A stretch of DNA of 64,000 bases from Cladocopium goreaui (GCA_947184155.2 CAMXCT020006639.1:297824-361823); one strand, 5' to 3'. Numbered from the stretch's first letter, positions 1 through 11,308 are shown. Translations and numbers: made by a program. Notes: generated by a model not told the origin, from the sequence alone.

Positions 1-862
1 TTGGCGTGCGCCTGAGCGAACCAGTTTATACATCTGAGTTTGCATGTCTCTTCATGATTGCGTAGTACGACGCGCGTTTGTGGAAGGCCCAGTACTGTTT
101 GTTGGCAGGTGCAGCTGCTTAGTTGAAAGAAAAGCCGCAGGGGATCCCCTTGAACCCCTGCAGTCAATGTTGACATGCCGCGGACTTTTCAGAATAAATG
201 TTTGATGTCTATCGAGGAGACCTCCCAGAATGAAAGCCTTTCATGTCTATTGATGTCTGTTCGATCGGTATTCAAACATTGACAAATTTCAACATTGACC
301 GCAGGGGTCGCAGGGGATTGGGTGTGGTCACATTTTTCTAGGGGTCTCTAGCAAACGAAATGAGAACGCAGCAATAGATAAGATGGGACGGAATTAATTA
401 CATTAGCAGAAAAAGCGACTAGAAGAATGTAGACGTAGCTGACACAGCATGCTGTGGTGAATTGTGGCCCCTGATACCGTCAGTGCGCACGATGCTTCAG
501 TACAGATCTTACGTCGATTTCGTGCAGAGCACAGCTGCCCACACCACAAGATTAAAAGGCGTGCTGTGTGCCGTCATGCTTTTGGGTTCTCTGGCCCACC
601 TTGCTTTTGTCACTTTAACGCTGACTGCAGGGGTTGCAGGGGACTTGGACTGGCCCAGATGTTATCATTGTACTGAGGAGCTGGAATGAAACATTTCGCC
701 TGCAGCCATCCTGTGAAGGCTCCACCGACCTTTGCATGCTCTTCGAGGATATCCTTCACTATTTCCGATTGGCTACATTGTCTTTGCCGTGATGGGGCCA
801 TTTTTGGAATCGAAATATAGGCCCTATTTAGGGGTTCATGGTTTGTTCTGTGATAGTACTTT
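1..862. other. gene-free flank with a small inverted repeat
   Basis: No supportable coding region. The sequence holds an imperfect inverted repeat: a GC-rich arm at 154-173 (core CCCCTGCAGTCAATGTTGA) is matched in reverse complement at 289-308, and inside it the AATGTTTGA near 199 is matched by TCAAACATT near 272, so roughly 155 bases could fold into one hairpin. A related GCAGGGGTTGCAGGGGA motif recurs near 627. Both resemble pieces of a dispersed element, but no transposase or target duplication is visible. Confidence 0.45.
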
Positions 863-1370
863 CTCATGACCCCTAAACAGGGTCTAAAAAAGTGGTACAA
901 ATATGGCGGCCATAAAGGGACCTCGACAGTAGCAACCAGAACTTGGGACGCATAAGAAGAAAACGGTTTGTGTTGACATTCATGTTCATGCTGCTGGTTC
1001 GCAAACCCGCAAAACATTTGCGGGCAGCAGCAAAATTCTCCGATGGCTGACCCCATTTTTGGACCCAAATCTGGACTCCAAAATGGGTCAAAAATTGGAT
1101 CCTATTTTAGATTCTTCTCATGAGTCTTCGCTTGGGTCCCGTTTTGGGGTCTAGATTTGGACCCAAAAGTGGGTCAGCCATGGGAGAATTTTGTTGCTGA
1201 CCGCGGAAGTTTTGCAAGCAGATTTGCGACGCTCTCGCATGAGTGTTGGCTTAACACATGCCTGTTTCTCTCTGTCCGTCCCAACTTGTTGCTTGTACAG
1301 TCGAGGTCCCTTTATGGCTCCCCTGTTTCTACTAGTTTTTTGGATCTTGTTTTGTGGGCCATAATGAAGC
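863..1370. repeat. foldback (long inverted repeat) element
   Basis: The two halves are reverse complements of each other. The left arm (about 863-1079) runs from an AACAGGGTCTAAAAAAGTGG segment through GCCATAAAGGGACCTCGAC to GATGGCTGACCC. The right arm (about 1146-1370) repeats the same series backwards: GGGTCAGCCATGG, then GTCGAGGTCCCTTTATGGC, then GGATCTTGTTTTGTGGGCC. By eye the arms agree at roughly 70-75%, with a short spacer rich in TTTGGACCC. The open frames here are unlike any protein I recognise and are best read as by-products. It looks like a non-autonomous foldback or MITE-like element; target duplications could not be identified. Confidence 0.6.
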
Positions 1371-1477
1371 AGATTTGTCGCCAGACACTAAAGTCTTTGG
1401 CTACTGAATGTCTTTTTGGCGTTCGTTTGCGGCTACTAACTCTCTCGACTTCTGCCTGCATGGATTTGTTTTGGTTG

Positions 1478-1900
1478 CTTGCATTTGGTAGGGCCTCAAG
1501 GCTTACTTCATGCTAAATATATCTTTAAGGCCCTGGAAACCTGCCTCGAGGCCTGTCTCAAGGCCTGCTTTGAAGCCTGCTTCGAGGCTTGCTTCATGCT
1601 TAAAAGCACATCCTCGAGGCTTGGAGGCCTGCCTCGAAGCCTGCCTCGAGGCTTGCTTCATGCTTAAAAACCTATTCTCGAGGTCTGGAAGCCTGCCTCG
1701 AGACCTGCCTCGAAGCCTGTCTGGAGACTTGCATCATGCTATAACTAATCCTCGAAGCCTTGGAGGTCTGCCTCAAGGGCTGCCTCGAAGCCTGCCTGGC
1801 TGATAAACACATATATTCGAGTCCCCATGAGCCTCGCTTTGTCCTGGTGCCAATACGTTTTGTCCGAGGCCTGGCCTCGGGCAGGCCTCGGTGAGCCTCG
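1478..1900. repeat. low-complexity GCCTCGAGGC-type repeat
   Basis: Degenerate tandem decamers of the type CCTGCCTCGAAG and CCTCGAGGCTTG, interspersed with GCTTCATGCTTAAAA. The repeat is nearly self-complementary (CCTCGAGG), which is why open frames appear on both strands here. It resembles, but is not the same as, the AAGCCCCCTTG arrays at 14905 and 17815. No gene is supported. Confidence 0.6.
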
Positions 1901-1939
1901 GAGCGCCTCGAAGGAAGTACGCCTGCCAACAAATTAAAC

Positions 1940-2013
1940 ATACTTTCTCATGGCCCCCAAACAGGGTCTAAAAAAGTGGTACAAACATGGTGGCCATAAA
2001 GGGACCTCGACAG
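1940..2013 (+). repeat. truncated copy of the foldback arm, cut by the LTR element
   Basis: This stretch repeats the outer part of the foldback arm seen at 863-936 (AAACAGGGTCTAAAAAAGTG, then GGGACCTCGACAGTA) and stops exactly where the 5' LTR begins. In the intact copy the sequence continues with GCAACCAGAAC, which is not found on the far side of the LTR element. This copy is therefore the left-hand target flank of the retrotransposon insertion. Confidence 0.65.
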
Positions 2014-2856
2014 TATGAAAGTACATGGATATACCCGGTGTGCTGTGACTATGTTTGGAGTGGAATGCATGCTGCATTTTACTCTGGAATTTGTATCCAA
2101 ATAGCTGGCTGATGTGATGAGATTTGTTTTTGCCAAGTCTCGCCTACGGACGAGGTACAAGTCATTGTTTTTGGTATTTTCTGGAAAGCTGCATGATGCC
2201 ATCATGTCTGGACGAGTTTCGTTGACGGTTGAGAACGTTTTCATGGAGAACATTTTTCAAGAATGTGTTTTTGGACGTTGACGGTGAGGATGATGTTTTT
2301 GGAAATCGTTTGGAATTTGTTTTGCCTCGCATGATGTATTTGCTCGACAACAACAACTTCCAAACTGCACTTTATTTCAACAGGTTTTGCATGTCAACGT
2401 TTTGAACATGGTTGAGATGGTTTTTGTGGAGAACGTTTATTTCTGGACTGGCGTCGTTTTGCAGAATACTGGAAAGATGCATTTGCAACATATGCAAATG
2501 CATGTGGAAGTGGATGAGTTTATTTTCGTTTTGCTTCAGCTGGAATTTGGAATATGATACTCTGGAAGTGAAGTGCATGCTGCATGCGCTCAATGGTTCA
2601 AGCATGTTGCACGACAGAATAAAAGAGACAAGGACAACACGGCACAGAGGCTAGCAGACAGCCTAAGACACTTTACCTGTCTTTTCGTGTGTTGCGAGAA
2701 AAGGTGAGAGCGAGGTCAAGTGAGAATTTGTGGGTTTTTGACTTGCGTGTGTTTGCAAGTTTATTCATCGGCATCGCCGCTTAGGCTCGGACCCCAACGC
2801 GTAGGATTGGCGTTCGCGAGCGTCGCGGCTAGTGGTTGTAAGCCTGAATTTTCGCA
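2014..2856 (+). repeat. 5' LTR
   Basis: 843 bases matched by 13044-13886 at a constant offset of 11030. The shared region starts TATGAAAG; a canonical TG...CA LTR would run from 2016 (TGAAAG) to 2856 (TTCGCA). Differences from the 3' copy are five transitions and two compensating one-base indels. The small ORFs inside appear in both copies and are not known proteins. The U3/R/U5 borders cannot be placed from sequence alone. Confidence 0.92.
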
Positions 2857-2869
2857 TGGTAGCGGAGCG
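2857..2869 (+). promoter_or_regulatory. primer binding site, initiator tRNA-Met type
   Basis: TGGTAGCGGAGCG directly follows the LTR terminal CA. Its complement ends CGCTCCGCTACCA, a tRNA 3' end with CCA. It would give an acceptor end with U at position 72, the partner of the A1 that marks eukaryotic initiator tRNA-Met. Priming by initiator tRNA-Met is usual for copia elements. The identity is inferred, because the host tRNA is not in the window. Confidence 0.75.
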
Positions 2870-2896
2870 TCGGCTCACGCGTAGGACGCGAGTAAG

Positions 2897-5800
2897 ATGA
2901 TCCAGGGAGGAGGTAATTCAGGAGCTGAGATGCAACCACCAGGATTAGGAATGCCGATGCCACCAGGTTCGCCGACTAGGCTAGAAGCAGGTCAAGCGAA
3001 TGGTGCTGAAGCGACTTCGCCAACCAGTAATGTGAATGCAGGTGCCCCAGGTCAGGCAGGAGTAGGAATTCTAGGCACGACAGCTGGGAACTTAGTTGGT
3101 GCCGGGACCTTGCTGGTCCGTCAATGCTGCCGATGACTGGGGGGTATGGTCCTGAAAGGAGACAAGGAGGTCTCATGGATCCAAGAAACTACGGGATGTA
3201 TGGCCAAAGTAGCCCGAGGAATGTGAGTTTGAATGGACAAAGTTTCCAAGGTTTGACAGGTTGCACAGGTTGTGGGTTTCAACAAGGTGCATGTCAAGGT
3301 TTTAGTGGATGCACGGGCTGTGGAGTTCAGCAGGGTGCATGCCAAGGTTTTCAACAAGGATGTCAAGGATTTCAAGGTTGCACAGGCTGTGGAGTTCAGC
3401 AAGGTGCATGTTTAGGAACTGCATGTTCAGGTCAAGGCTGTGGTCAAGGAATGCCATGTGTTTCAGGTCAAGGACAGAACTTGAGTCAAGGTCTAGGTCA
3501 GGTAGGACTGGAACGACAAGGACTGACAGGTTGTCAAGGACCGAATGTTGGCGGTGTGACACCACAGAATGAACGAATGCAGGAAATCCTTAGGATGACG
3601 CAAGGTTTGGACCCCATGCAGGTACTGAGGTTGAGACAGGCATTAGGAGAGCAAGTGAACCAAGTGAGGGGTGTGCCTGAGTTGTTTGGTCAAAGGGATG
3701 GTATGTTCCCTAATGGATATAATCCAATGCACGTAGGAACCAATGGGGATAGCACGTTAGACGTTTTTGCACGCTCAGAAAAATGGATAGGTAATCCACC
3801 AACACCCGAGACAGCAAAATGGAGCAACAGAGAGCTCGAAATCTTGGGGTGGTCAACCTACATCGGAGATTTAGTGGCGTGGTCTATGCAAGCATCCCTG
3901 GAGTTCGGTTCAGAGATAGAGCAGGCGTGCAGATGGCCAGCAGCTTTGCAATGGCAAGAATTGAGCCCTGCACAGCGAGCCCGAAGCAGGAGACTGATGG
4001 CAATTTTGAAAGCTGCTTTCAATGGACACCCTCGGACTGTGACGTTAATTAATGCCTACTCAGAAGGGGTCAACCTGTTGAGTTCAGATGTTGGAGTAAA
4101 CCCTGATTTGCAGAGTTCAAATGGGTTTGAATTGATAAGACAACTCACCATGGAATACAGTTTGAGAACCCGCAGTGAAGCATTGAGTTTTCGCACGGCC
4201 CTTGCGCATAAGAGTTTCAGTTTGCATGCCAGTGAGACAAGCCCAAGCACTGTTGTGACGGACACCATCCGGAAGATTGACTATGAGAATGCACGCTATG
4301 GCAAGCTCTTGGGTACTCTTGCAAGTTCAATTGATGCCACTGGGCTGCAAGTTGCAGAGGCAGACTTAGTTGCAGTGTTGTTGAGGTCACTGCCTGAAAG
4401 TGTCAGAACGTTTTGTCTGCATCATACCAGTGGGGAGACGTACCAAAGTTTTAGAGCTGCAGCGTTGAGATGGGAACAGCAACAAAGGGCTTTTGCAGAA
4501 TTCCAACCCAAGAAACAGTTGTACCAGCTAGGGAATGAGTCTGAAAGTGCAGCGGAGTACTATGACATGACAACTAGCGATGGTAATGGGGATTGGAATT
4601 TGGATGCAGTAGGAAACTCAGGGCATAGGTGCACGAAATGCGGGAGTAGGAAGCATGGTGCAAGCATGTGTGATGCTGATTTGACAAAAGTGCGTTGTTT
4701 CAAGTGCCAGAAATTTGGTCACATCTCGGCCAACTGCCCAGACAAGAGTGTAAAGGGCAAGAGCGACGGGAAAGGGGTGATCAAAGGCAAAGGAAAGACA
4801 AAAGGAAAGAGCAAAGGCAAGGCAAAAGGTAAAGGTTTTGGAAAGAAAGGAAAAATGAATGAACTCGGTTATGCAGAGGAAACCGATGGAATGGACGAGT
4901 GGTATCAAGACGATGGGTCATGGTGGAGTGACCAAACGTGGCTGCAAGCGTCACAGGTGTGGAATGAAACCTGGAGTGACTGGAATGAGGGTTGGACAGC
5001 TGACTGGACTGACGGACAATGGACAGAGGATTGGACCTGGACTGGTCAAGAATCCCCGCAAGAGTATGCAAGCAGTAGTCAGCGACCCGAGAACAGTGAA
5101 ATTCAGTCATTGGTTTTGAGCCCCTTAATTGGAAGAATTTTTGGGGAAATTTCCACTGGTTTGTTTTTGCAATCGGAACTGGATGAGCTTGGCAGCAGCA
5201 ATAGTCATAGCTCTTGGGGAGATAGTGTTTGCGTGGTTTCTGCAAGTGGTTTGTCATGTCTTTTTGATGTAGGGCCACCTATGTGCCAATGTGACAACTG
5301 TGAATTTCAAGATTGGCAATTAGGAAGAGCGATGGACAGACACCAACAAATGTTGCAGAAAATGACACATCTTTTTGAGAGTTTGCCACCGTTTTCAGAA
5401 ATTTTGCCTGCACAGTTTTTTGATGATCCAGAACTCGTTTTTGCTGAAACAGATGCATGTTCAGTTGTTTTTGATCAACCTGGGAATTTGGGAGATGAAA
5501 TTGATTTTAGCAGCAGTGATGAAGACAGTGACGAACGCCACTGTTTGTGGGATCTCAACTTTGGCTGGTTTGGTTGTGGTGCAGGAACTGAGGACTCAGG
5601 ATTCCTCTGCGGACTTCTTCAACAAGAATCCAGTTGCACGACACCTCCAAATCTGCATGAACCATGGTTTTTGGGTTTGCAAGGCGAAGGTTCCACAGGT
5701 GATGCTGCAGAGTTTTCCCAAGGGTTGGTTTCCGATGTCAACAGCAGAGTTGTTTTAAACAGAACTGCAACCTCAACGTTTTTGAATGTGCATGACACTG

Positions 5801-6369
5801 TTTCAGTTTCGCATGAACTCCGTAGGTACATGCCAGTTTTGGATCCACTTTTGTCAGAATTCTGGAATGATGGACAGTCAGAGTTTTGGTGGTTACTGGA
5901 TTCAGGTGCATCTGCCACTGTCATGGCAACTTCTTCCGTGAATGCATATGGTGCATGGGTAGCTGACATGAAACATGAGCAATTTCGTGCTGCCAATGGA
6001 AGTAAGGTTGACATCGACGGTACTGCAACAATCACTGTTTGGGTCGGTTTTCGCACTGGTAGAGACAAAGATTGGGTACCTGACTACAAATCTGCCAAGT
6101 TGAAATGTTTGGTAGGTGGAATTAGTCACAACATCATGTCTACGACGACGTTGTGTGAATGTGGTTGGGAATTCAATCAAGGACCTGATGGGTTTCATGT
6201 CAAAGATGTGAAAACTGGTAGGACAGTTGAGGGTTGCATTTACTATGCAGGGTGCCCATGGATCAAATTAGAACCAGCATGGTCTTCAGAATCCCAATTG
6301 ACTGTTTCCAAGGGTTGGAGCTTCCTCATCCTATTCCAGAAATTTTTGCTGCAAGTAGCAACAGTTTAA
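2897..6369 (+). pseudogene. Gag and aspartic protease part of the copia polyprotein
   Basis: Capsid/nucleocapsid protein plus the retropepsin that processes the polyprotein. Translation most likely starts at the ATG at 2897 (Gly/Pro-rich N-terminus). The frame shifts by one base near 3115 and then stays open to 6369. A Cys-rich tandem module (GCTGCGVQQGACQGF and variants) lies at about 3256-3460, a helical capsid-like region at 3750-4550, and two perfect CX2CX4HX4C zinc knuckles near 4630-4672 and 4696-4737. A Lys/Gly-rich basic tail follows (4750-4855), then an acidic and Trp-rich linker. The protease active site WWLLDSGASATVM is at about 5887-5925, with downstream residues of the fold (AANGS, IMST). 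The frame is lost again near 6318, where homology passes to the integrase frame. Long for a copia Gag-PR, mainly because of the linker. No role beyond retrotransposition is suggested. Confidence 0.88.
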
Positions 6370-8290
6370 ATCCACTTTCACGTGCGGCTGCATCTGACTT
6401 AGAGCGACATCGTCTTCAAGGACACGTTCCGTATGACCCCAGGTGCACGATCTGTGCGCGTGGGAAATCTACTTTTCATCACAGAAGGAGAAAGGAGGGT
6501 TCGTTGGAGACTGAGATCCAGGCGGACTTTGCATTCTTAACGACACGTGGAGAAGTTGTGAATGAAGAGTTAGAGAATTAGCTACTAACTGCATAGGATT
6601 CGTAGTGACAACAGCCACTGATGCAAGGAAGGTCAAAAGCCAGGTCTGCAAATGGTTAGACCACTTTGGGTTATCATCTTCAACAAGTTCAGTGGTGTTG
6701 CATACGGATACAGAGAGAGCGGTTTCGGAACTGGTAGGGACAAGTTCGGAGAAGTACACATTCATGGTGCGTCGTGCACGCCCTCAGCAACACCAATCCA
6801 ATGGTGGAGCCGAGCGAGCAGTCAGAAGGTTGAAGGAGTCATTGGCTGCTCTTCGAGCTGAGATGAACGATGGTGGTGCTGATGTGAACTTTTCTGCACG
6901 TGGTTTGTCAGATGTTTGCACGTATATTGCATTGAGTCACAATCATTTTTCAAATGCACATGGGTCAGATTTTTCACCTCTTGAATACTCAACGCAACGG
7001 AAGTTATCAAAACCAAGTTTTGCAATGTTCGGTTCAACAGTGTTAGCTGAGTTGCCAGACAGTCTTCGTGCACAGTCACCAAACGAAACGAGAAGCATTG
7101 AAGCATGTTTTGTGCATTCAGGTGTAGACACAGGTCCTGTTGTTCAGGGTGCATTGCGAATTGATGGAGAGTTGGTTTTGAAACGTTTTGTTGCACGGAA
7201 TGTGAGACCAATCACACCCATTGCATGGAAACACATGATAGGTGACCAGTTGTTTGTGGAAGTTGAAGGTGCGGATGTTCAAGTTGCGGAGAGTCAAGAT
7301 GTGCATATGCAAGCGCCTCCAAACGCGCCCCCAGCAGCAATTGCACCAACACCTGCACGTTCAGTAGGTGATAGGCCCCCACTTGAACCACCGCAGCAAC
7401 CGCGCGATGCACGCGATGACATCGTTGAATACCCGGATGGAGCCCCCAGTGAACTTGTTAGGGAAATGAAGGAACCTGACAACACTAGGAGGCCGATGCC
7501 AAAGAAGCGACCAAGTGAAACTCCTGTGCCAAAACGTTCCACTGGTATCAAAATTGCCCATCAACCACCTCTGCCAACACCGGCAACAGCGAAAGCAGAA
7601 CCAAAGACACCCGCTGTTGTGTCTAAGTCACCTTCAGTTGTCCCAACATCGCCTGCAACTTCACCGGCAGACTCTATGCCTGAAGTTAGAGTTTTTCCCA
7701 AAACACCAAGATGCCCAGCATGTGACTCTGGAATGGTAGCCCCTGGAATTCGGCACAATGCCGACTGCAAGCGGAGAAGAGCGGCATTTGATGCTGAGAA
7801 TTCACCAAATGTTGCAGTGGGTAGTCCAGAGAGTGTTGAGGTGAGTAGGGAAAGGTTGCAAGTGCATTTTGAGGATATGGAGGTTGAGACTGAGCAAGAC
7901 CCAGCTCCGGCTGGCGGTACGACAGAAGGTCAGGTTGAGATGGATGTGGAAGAGACTGGAGGAACTAAAAGAGAAGCTGAGCAACCAGTAGAAGAATTAG
8001 AAGCAGAGATGGAGCGTGAAAGAGCCTCCGGGCAACCCATGACTCTAGATTTGCTTTTAATGGATGATGCATGTCAATCAGTAGGACCCGTTTTGTGGAG
8101 CCTTGAAGCTGGACCAGAGAGGGCAGTTGCGACAAGCCCCGAGTTGTTTGACGATGAGTTGAATTCAATCAAGTTCATGCCAGAACGTGACCATACTTGC
8201 GTGAAGGTGAAGCTAGGTGGTACTAATGTTTTGGTGTGGAAGCCCGATGAGGTGATTGATGACAGCTCGTTGATGCAACTTGATGCTGAT
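6311..8290 (+). pseudogene. integrase and linker of the copia polyprotein
   Basis: Inserts the cDNA copy into host DNA. The N-terminal zinc-binding motif is HRLQGHVPYDPRCTIC (HX4HX6CX2C, about 6409-6456). The catalytic triad follows: first Asp in QADFAFL (about 6523), second in HTDTERAV (about 6698), and Glu in NGGAERAVRRLKE (about 6800-6840). The frame shifts near 6318 (from Gag-PR) and again near 6570, between the first and second Asp. From about 7300 a Pro/Thr/Glu-rich linker (many PP, KRP and EE runs) joins the integrase to RT, as in other copia proteins. A small Cys motif CPACDSGM lies near 7710. All three catalytic residues are present, so the core was functional until the frameshifts. 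Confidence 0.88.
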
Positions 8291-9930
8291 TTAGGCTTTG
8301 AAGGCATGAAGGAAGAGATTGCTAATTTGGAGAAATGTGGAGCGGGAAAGGTGATAGGCCAAGCAGAGGTTGATGCATTGAAGAAGAAGAACCCGAACAT
8401 GCGTGTGATCCCAAGCCGTTGGGTGTCAGCATACAAGAGTGAGACAAGGGTCAGAGTTAGGATCGTCGCCAAAGACATCAACAAAGGTGTCTCTGCACGA
8501 AAATTAGGAATTTCCAGCCCCACTCCAAGCATTGAGGGCTTGCATTTCGTGTTGTCATTGGCTTCGAGACGAGCTCTACGACTTAAAGGTCTTGATGTCT
8601 CACACGCATTCATGCATTCTCCTCTACCTCGTGGTCTTGTCATCGTCCTCAAGCTACCTTATCTGTCTCTATGATGGATGGTTCTCCTGCATATCTCTTG
8701 CTCTACAAAGCGCTGAATGGTCTTCGAGATGCGTCACTGCATTGGTTGAATTTGCTCAGTGACTCCATTCGAGGAGTTGGCCTTGTTTCGGATGAAGTTG
8801 AACCTTGCATTTACCAGGGTATTGTGCATGGAGAAACTGCATTGTTGGTAGCCTATGTTGATGATCTTCTTCTTTGTTGTCAAACTGCACGTAGTGAGAA
8901 GCTGGTTGAGAAAGCACTTGGGAAAGCAGTCCCGTTGAAAGAGACTGGCGTGATCCTACCCGCCGAGCAAGGTGGAGGTGCACTGACTTTTATTGGGAGA
9001 AGAATTCAACGAGGAGCAACGGATGATTCATTGTCAATTGGTGTTGACCCGAAGTTTCTGGACACAACGTTTGTGGAATTCAGTGTGAACAAGGGATCTA
9101 ACACCGTGCCTGATGTTGCAGCAGTGCTTGAAAGAGCCTTGACGGACAAAAGCATGCAACAGCCGTTGACGGCTGCAGCTTACTCGAGGTTTCGAAGAGC
9201 ACTTGGCAAGCTGTTATGGATGGCACAGTCACGGCATGATCTGAAATTGTTTCTTAGTCTGATAGGCTCACAGCAAGCCGCTCCTACGCATGGTACTGAA
9301 ATGGCAATCAAAGCTTTGCTACGTTTTTTGCATGGAGATGTGGGAACTTGTCTGCGGCTTCCATCGCCGAAGTATGAGGAACTTATGATTGGAGCTGCAC
9401 GACATTGCATTCTGCATTCTTTTTCAGATGCTTCCTTTGCACCATATAGATTCAATGGCAGAAGGGGATTACAGGTGGTGTGGTTTTCTGCGAAGGTGGA
9501 CTTGTGCGATCCATTGCACGCCAACAACAGTCAGTTTCACTTTCGTCTTGCGAAGCCGAGCTCTATGCACTGCAAGCTGTATCTCAAGAAAGTGTGGCTT
9601 TCAGCCAATTCTGTCAGAGGGTCTATGTTGGTTTGGGAGAGATGCAACCGAAGAGTGTGCCAAAGATTTTGCTCGAATCTGATAGCTCTTCTGCATTGCA
9701 ATTGCTTGTTGGTCAGGATATTCCGAAGAGAAGCAGGCATGTGGAGATTCGTTTGGCATGGATGAAATCCAAAATGGCTTCTGGAGAACTCGAGATCGAG
9801 CACCGAGCAGGGACTGAGAATGTGGCTGACCTGTTTACAAAGTGCTTGAGCACGAAAGACTTCCTACGTCATCGTGCAAGCTTGGGTTTTGAGGCTGTGG
9901 AAGTACCTGCCAGGGATCTTCGGTCAGTTA
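8291..9930 (+). pseudogene. reverse transcriptase and RNase H of the copia polyprotein
   Basis: RNA/DNA-dependent DNA polymerase with ribonuclease H. RT begins around IPSRWVSAYK (8410), with RIVAKDINKG (8460), then GLDVSHAFMHSPLPRG carrying the first catalytic Asp (about 8590), a frame shift near 8652, LYKALNGLRDA (about 8703) and the catalytic LVAYVDDLLLCC (about 8848-8883). RNase H shows Asp in FSDASFAP (9420), Glu in SSCEAELYALQA (about 9546), Asp in ESDSSSALQ (about 9678) and ENVADLFTK (about 9820). A single missing base near 9468 moves the frame just after the first RNase H Asp. Motif order and the YVDD box are those of copia. Conserved residues are all visible, so decay is by frameshift rather than by loss of the active site. 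Confidence 0.9.
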
Positions 9931-10607
9931 ACGACCTTCTGCTGATCAATGATGTTGTGTCCAACAAACAGGAGATTGCATTTGTGGAGGTGTGCTGTGG
10001 CACGAATTCAGCTCTTCGTGATGCATGTCGAGTTGCTCGAATGCCCTATGTTGGAATTGTGAAAGAGGTTGAGACCGATGCAATGTTTGCACGAGTGAAA
10101 CAGTTTGTAGAGGTCCAAGCTCAACTTGGGTATCGCTGGATTCATGTGCATGCCTCTACGCCATGTAGCTCAGGCTCACCGTTGAAGAATTTTGGAACTG
10201 GAAGTTTGAGTGAAGCCGATGTTGCATGGGAAGGTATCATGAAAGCTGTGCCTAAGTATTTGACTCTGGGGAATTCGAGATCATTTGAACTCCCAAGGAA
10301 CAATAACATTTGGAAGAGAGATGAAACCAAGCATGTTTTGAAGCACTGTGGTTTAGAATTTGAATCGGAAGTGTTTCTTTGCCAAACCGGATGCAAAGCT
10401 GACAACGGTTTGCCTGTTGGAAAATGCCTCATTTTTCGAAGCTCGTTTTCAGGTTTTTGCAATGTTTTGACCAAACGTTTTGGATCGTGCACATGTGAAA
10501 AGCATGCTGGCGTAATGGATGTCAACTGGGTCCGAACAGGATCCTATACCAAGGAACTTGCTAAGGGAATCTTAGCAGCCGTGAGAGCTGCGCGCCGAGC
10601 AGCATGA
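9931..10607 (+). CDS. C-terminal methyltransferase-like domain fused to copia Pol
   Basis: Continues in frame from RNase H for about 220 residues beyond the usual copia end (the TKCLS motif) and stops at 10607. It begins with a strand-glycine motif FVEVCCGTNSALRDACR (about 9981) and an acidic residue at the end of the next strand (VKEVETD). It then has a TPCSSGSPLKNF loop (about 10155) and an SFELPRNNNIW segment (about 10280). This order resembles motifs I, II, IV and VI of Rossmann-fold cytosine-5 methyltransferases, where Pro-Cys carries the catalytic cysteine, but the match is by pattern only. The tail is basic with Cys pairs (SCTCEKH). Retrotransposon-borne cytosine methyltransferases have been described in dinoflagellates, which makes the reading plausible. 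It may equally be an inactive or unrelated fold. Confidence 0.6.
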
Positions 10608-11308
10608 CTTTTCAGACAAAGAGCCAAGGCATGAACTTCCATAGGAATTCATGCAAAACAAACGAAACAAGTTTTTTTTGGCATGTCCTGTCTCCGGACA
10701 GCGCACAGTTTAAGAGGGGGACAGGTATGCTGGAGATGTTTTCTAGATTTGTAACTGTAGGTTTGGGAATGTTTGCACGTTTTTGCATGTTATTTTCAAA
10801 CCTGCATGGAACAACTTTATTTGCCTTTTTGGCATGTGCTTTATTTCAACCAAATTTAAACAAACAGACAAACGGCAGTTGATGTGAAGCACAGCAGTCT
10901 TGTGGAACACTGCAGTTGATGTCAAACGCAAACAAGACAAACGGCAGTTGATGTGAAGCACAGTCTTTTGGGAGTGCATGTCGTTTGCAAGTTTTTTTTT
11001 GATGTTCACTTGATGTGAAACAAACGAAACAGACGGCAGTTGATGTAAAACACAGCAGTCTTGTGAAGCACAGAACAGTTGATGTTAATTTTGGTTTTGC
11101 GTTCAAGCACGGAGAGGGAATTCACTGCAGAGGTGTCACAACACATGTTCTGACGCGCGACATCAAAGATGTCAGAAAGGAAAACTTCAGGTGACACGAC
11201 AGTTGAAACCTCTCAGGTTCAGTGCTTGGCCGGACTCTTTTTTTTTCCGGGTGTGTGTGAGGGTTGAAACAGTTTCAGTAATTAATCGCCTAATTGCGCC
11301 TTAGAGCC
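10608..11308 (+). other. non-coding spacer with three short direct repeats
   Basis: Between pol and the extra ORF no coding potential is convincing. A segment reading ACGGCAGTTGATGTGAAGCA and its neighbours occurs three times, at about 10868, 10937 and 11030, with variable tails (CAGCAGTCTTGTG). Two poly-T runs (10671, 10991) and a GAGGGGGAC purine stretch at 10714 are also present. The purine stretch could act as a secondary polypurine primer, but that is speculation. Confidence 0.5.

Noticed and set aside
6300..6330. Programmed -1 frameshift between Gag-PR and integrase
   Set aside because: No canonical X XXY YYZ heptamer or following stem was seen, and four other shifts in the element are plainly accidental.
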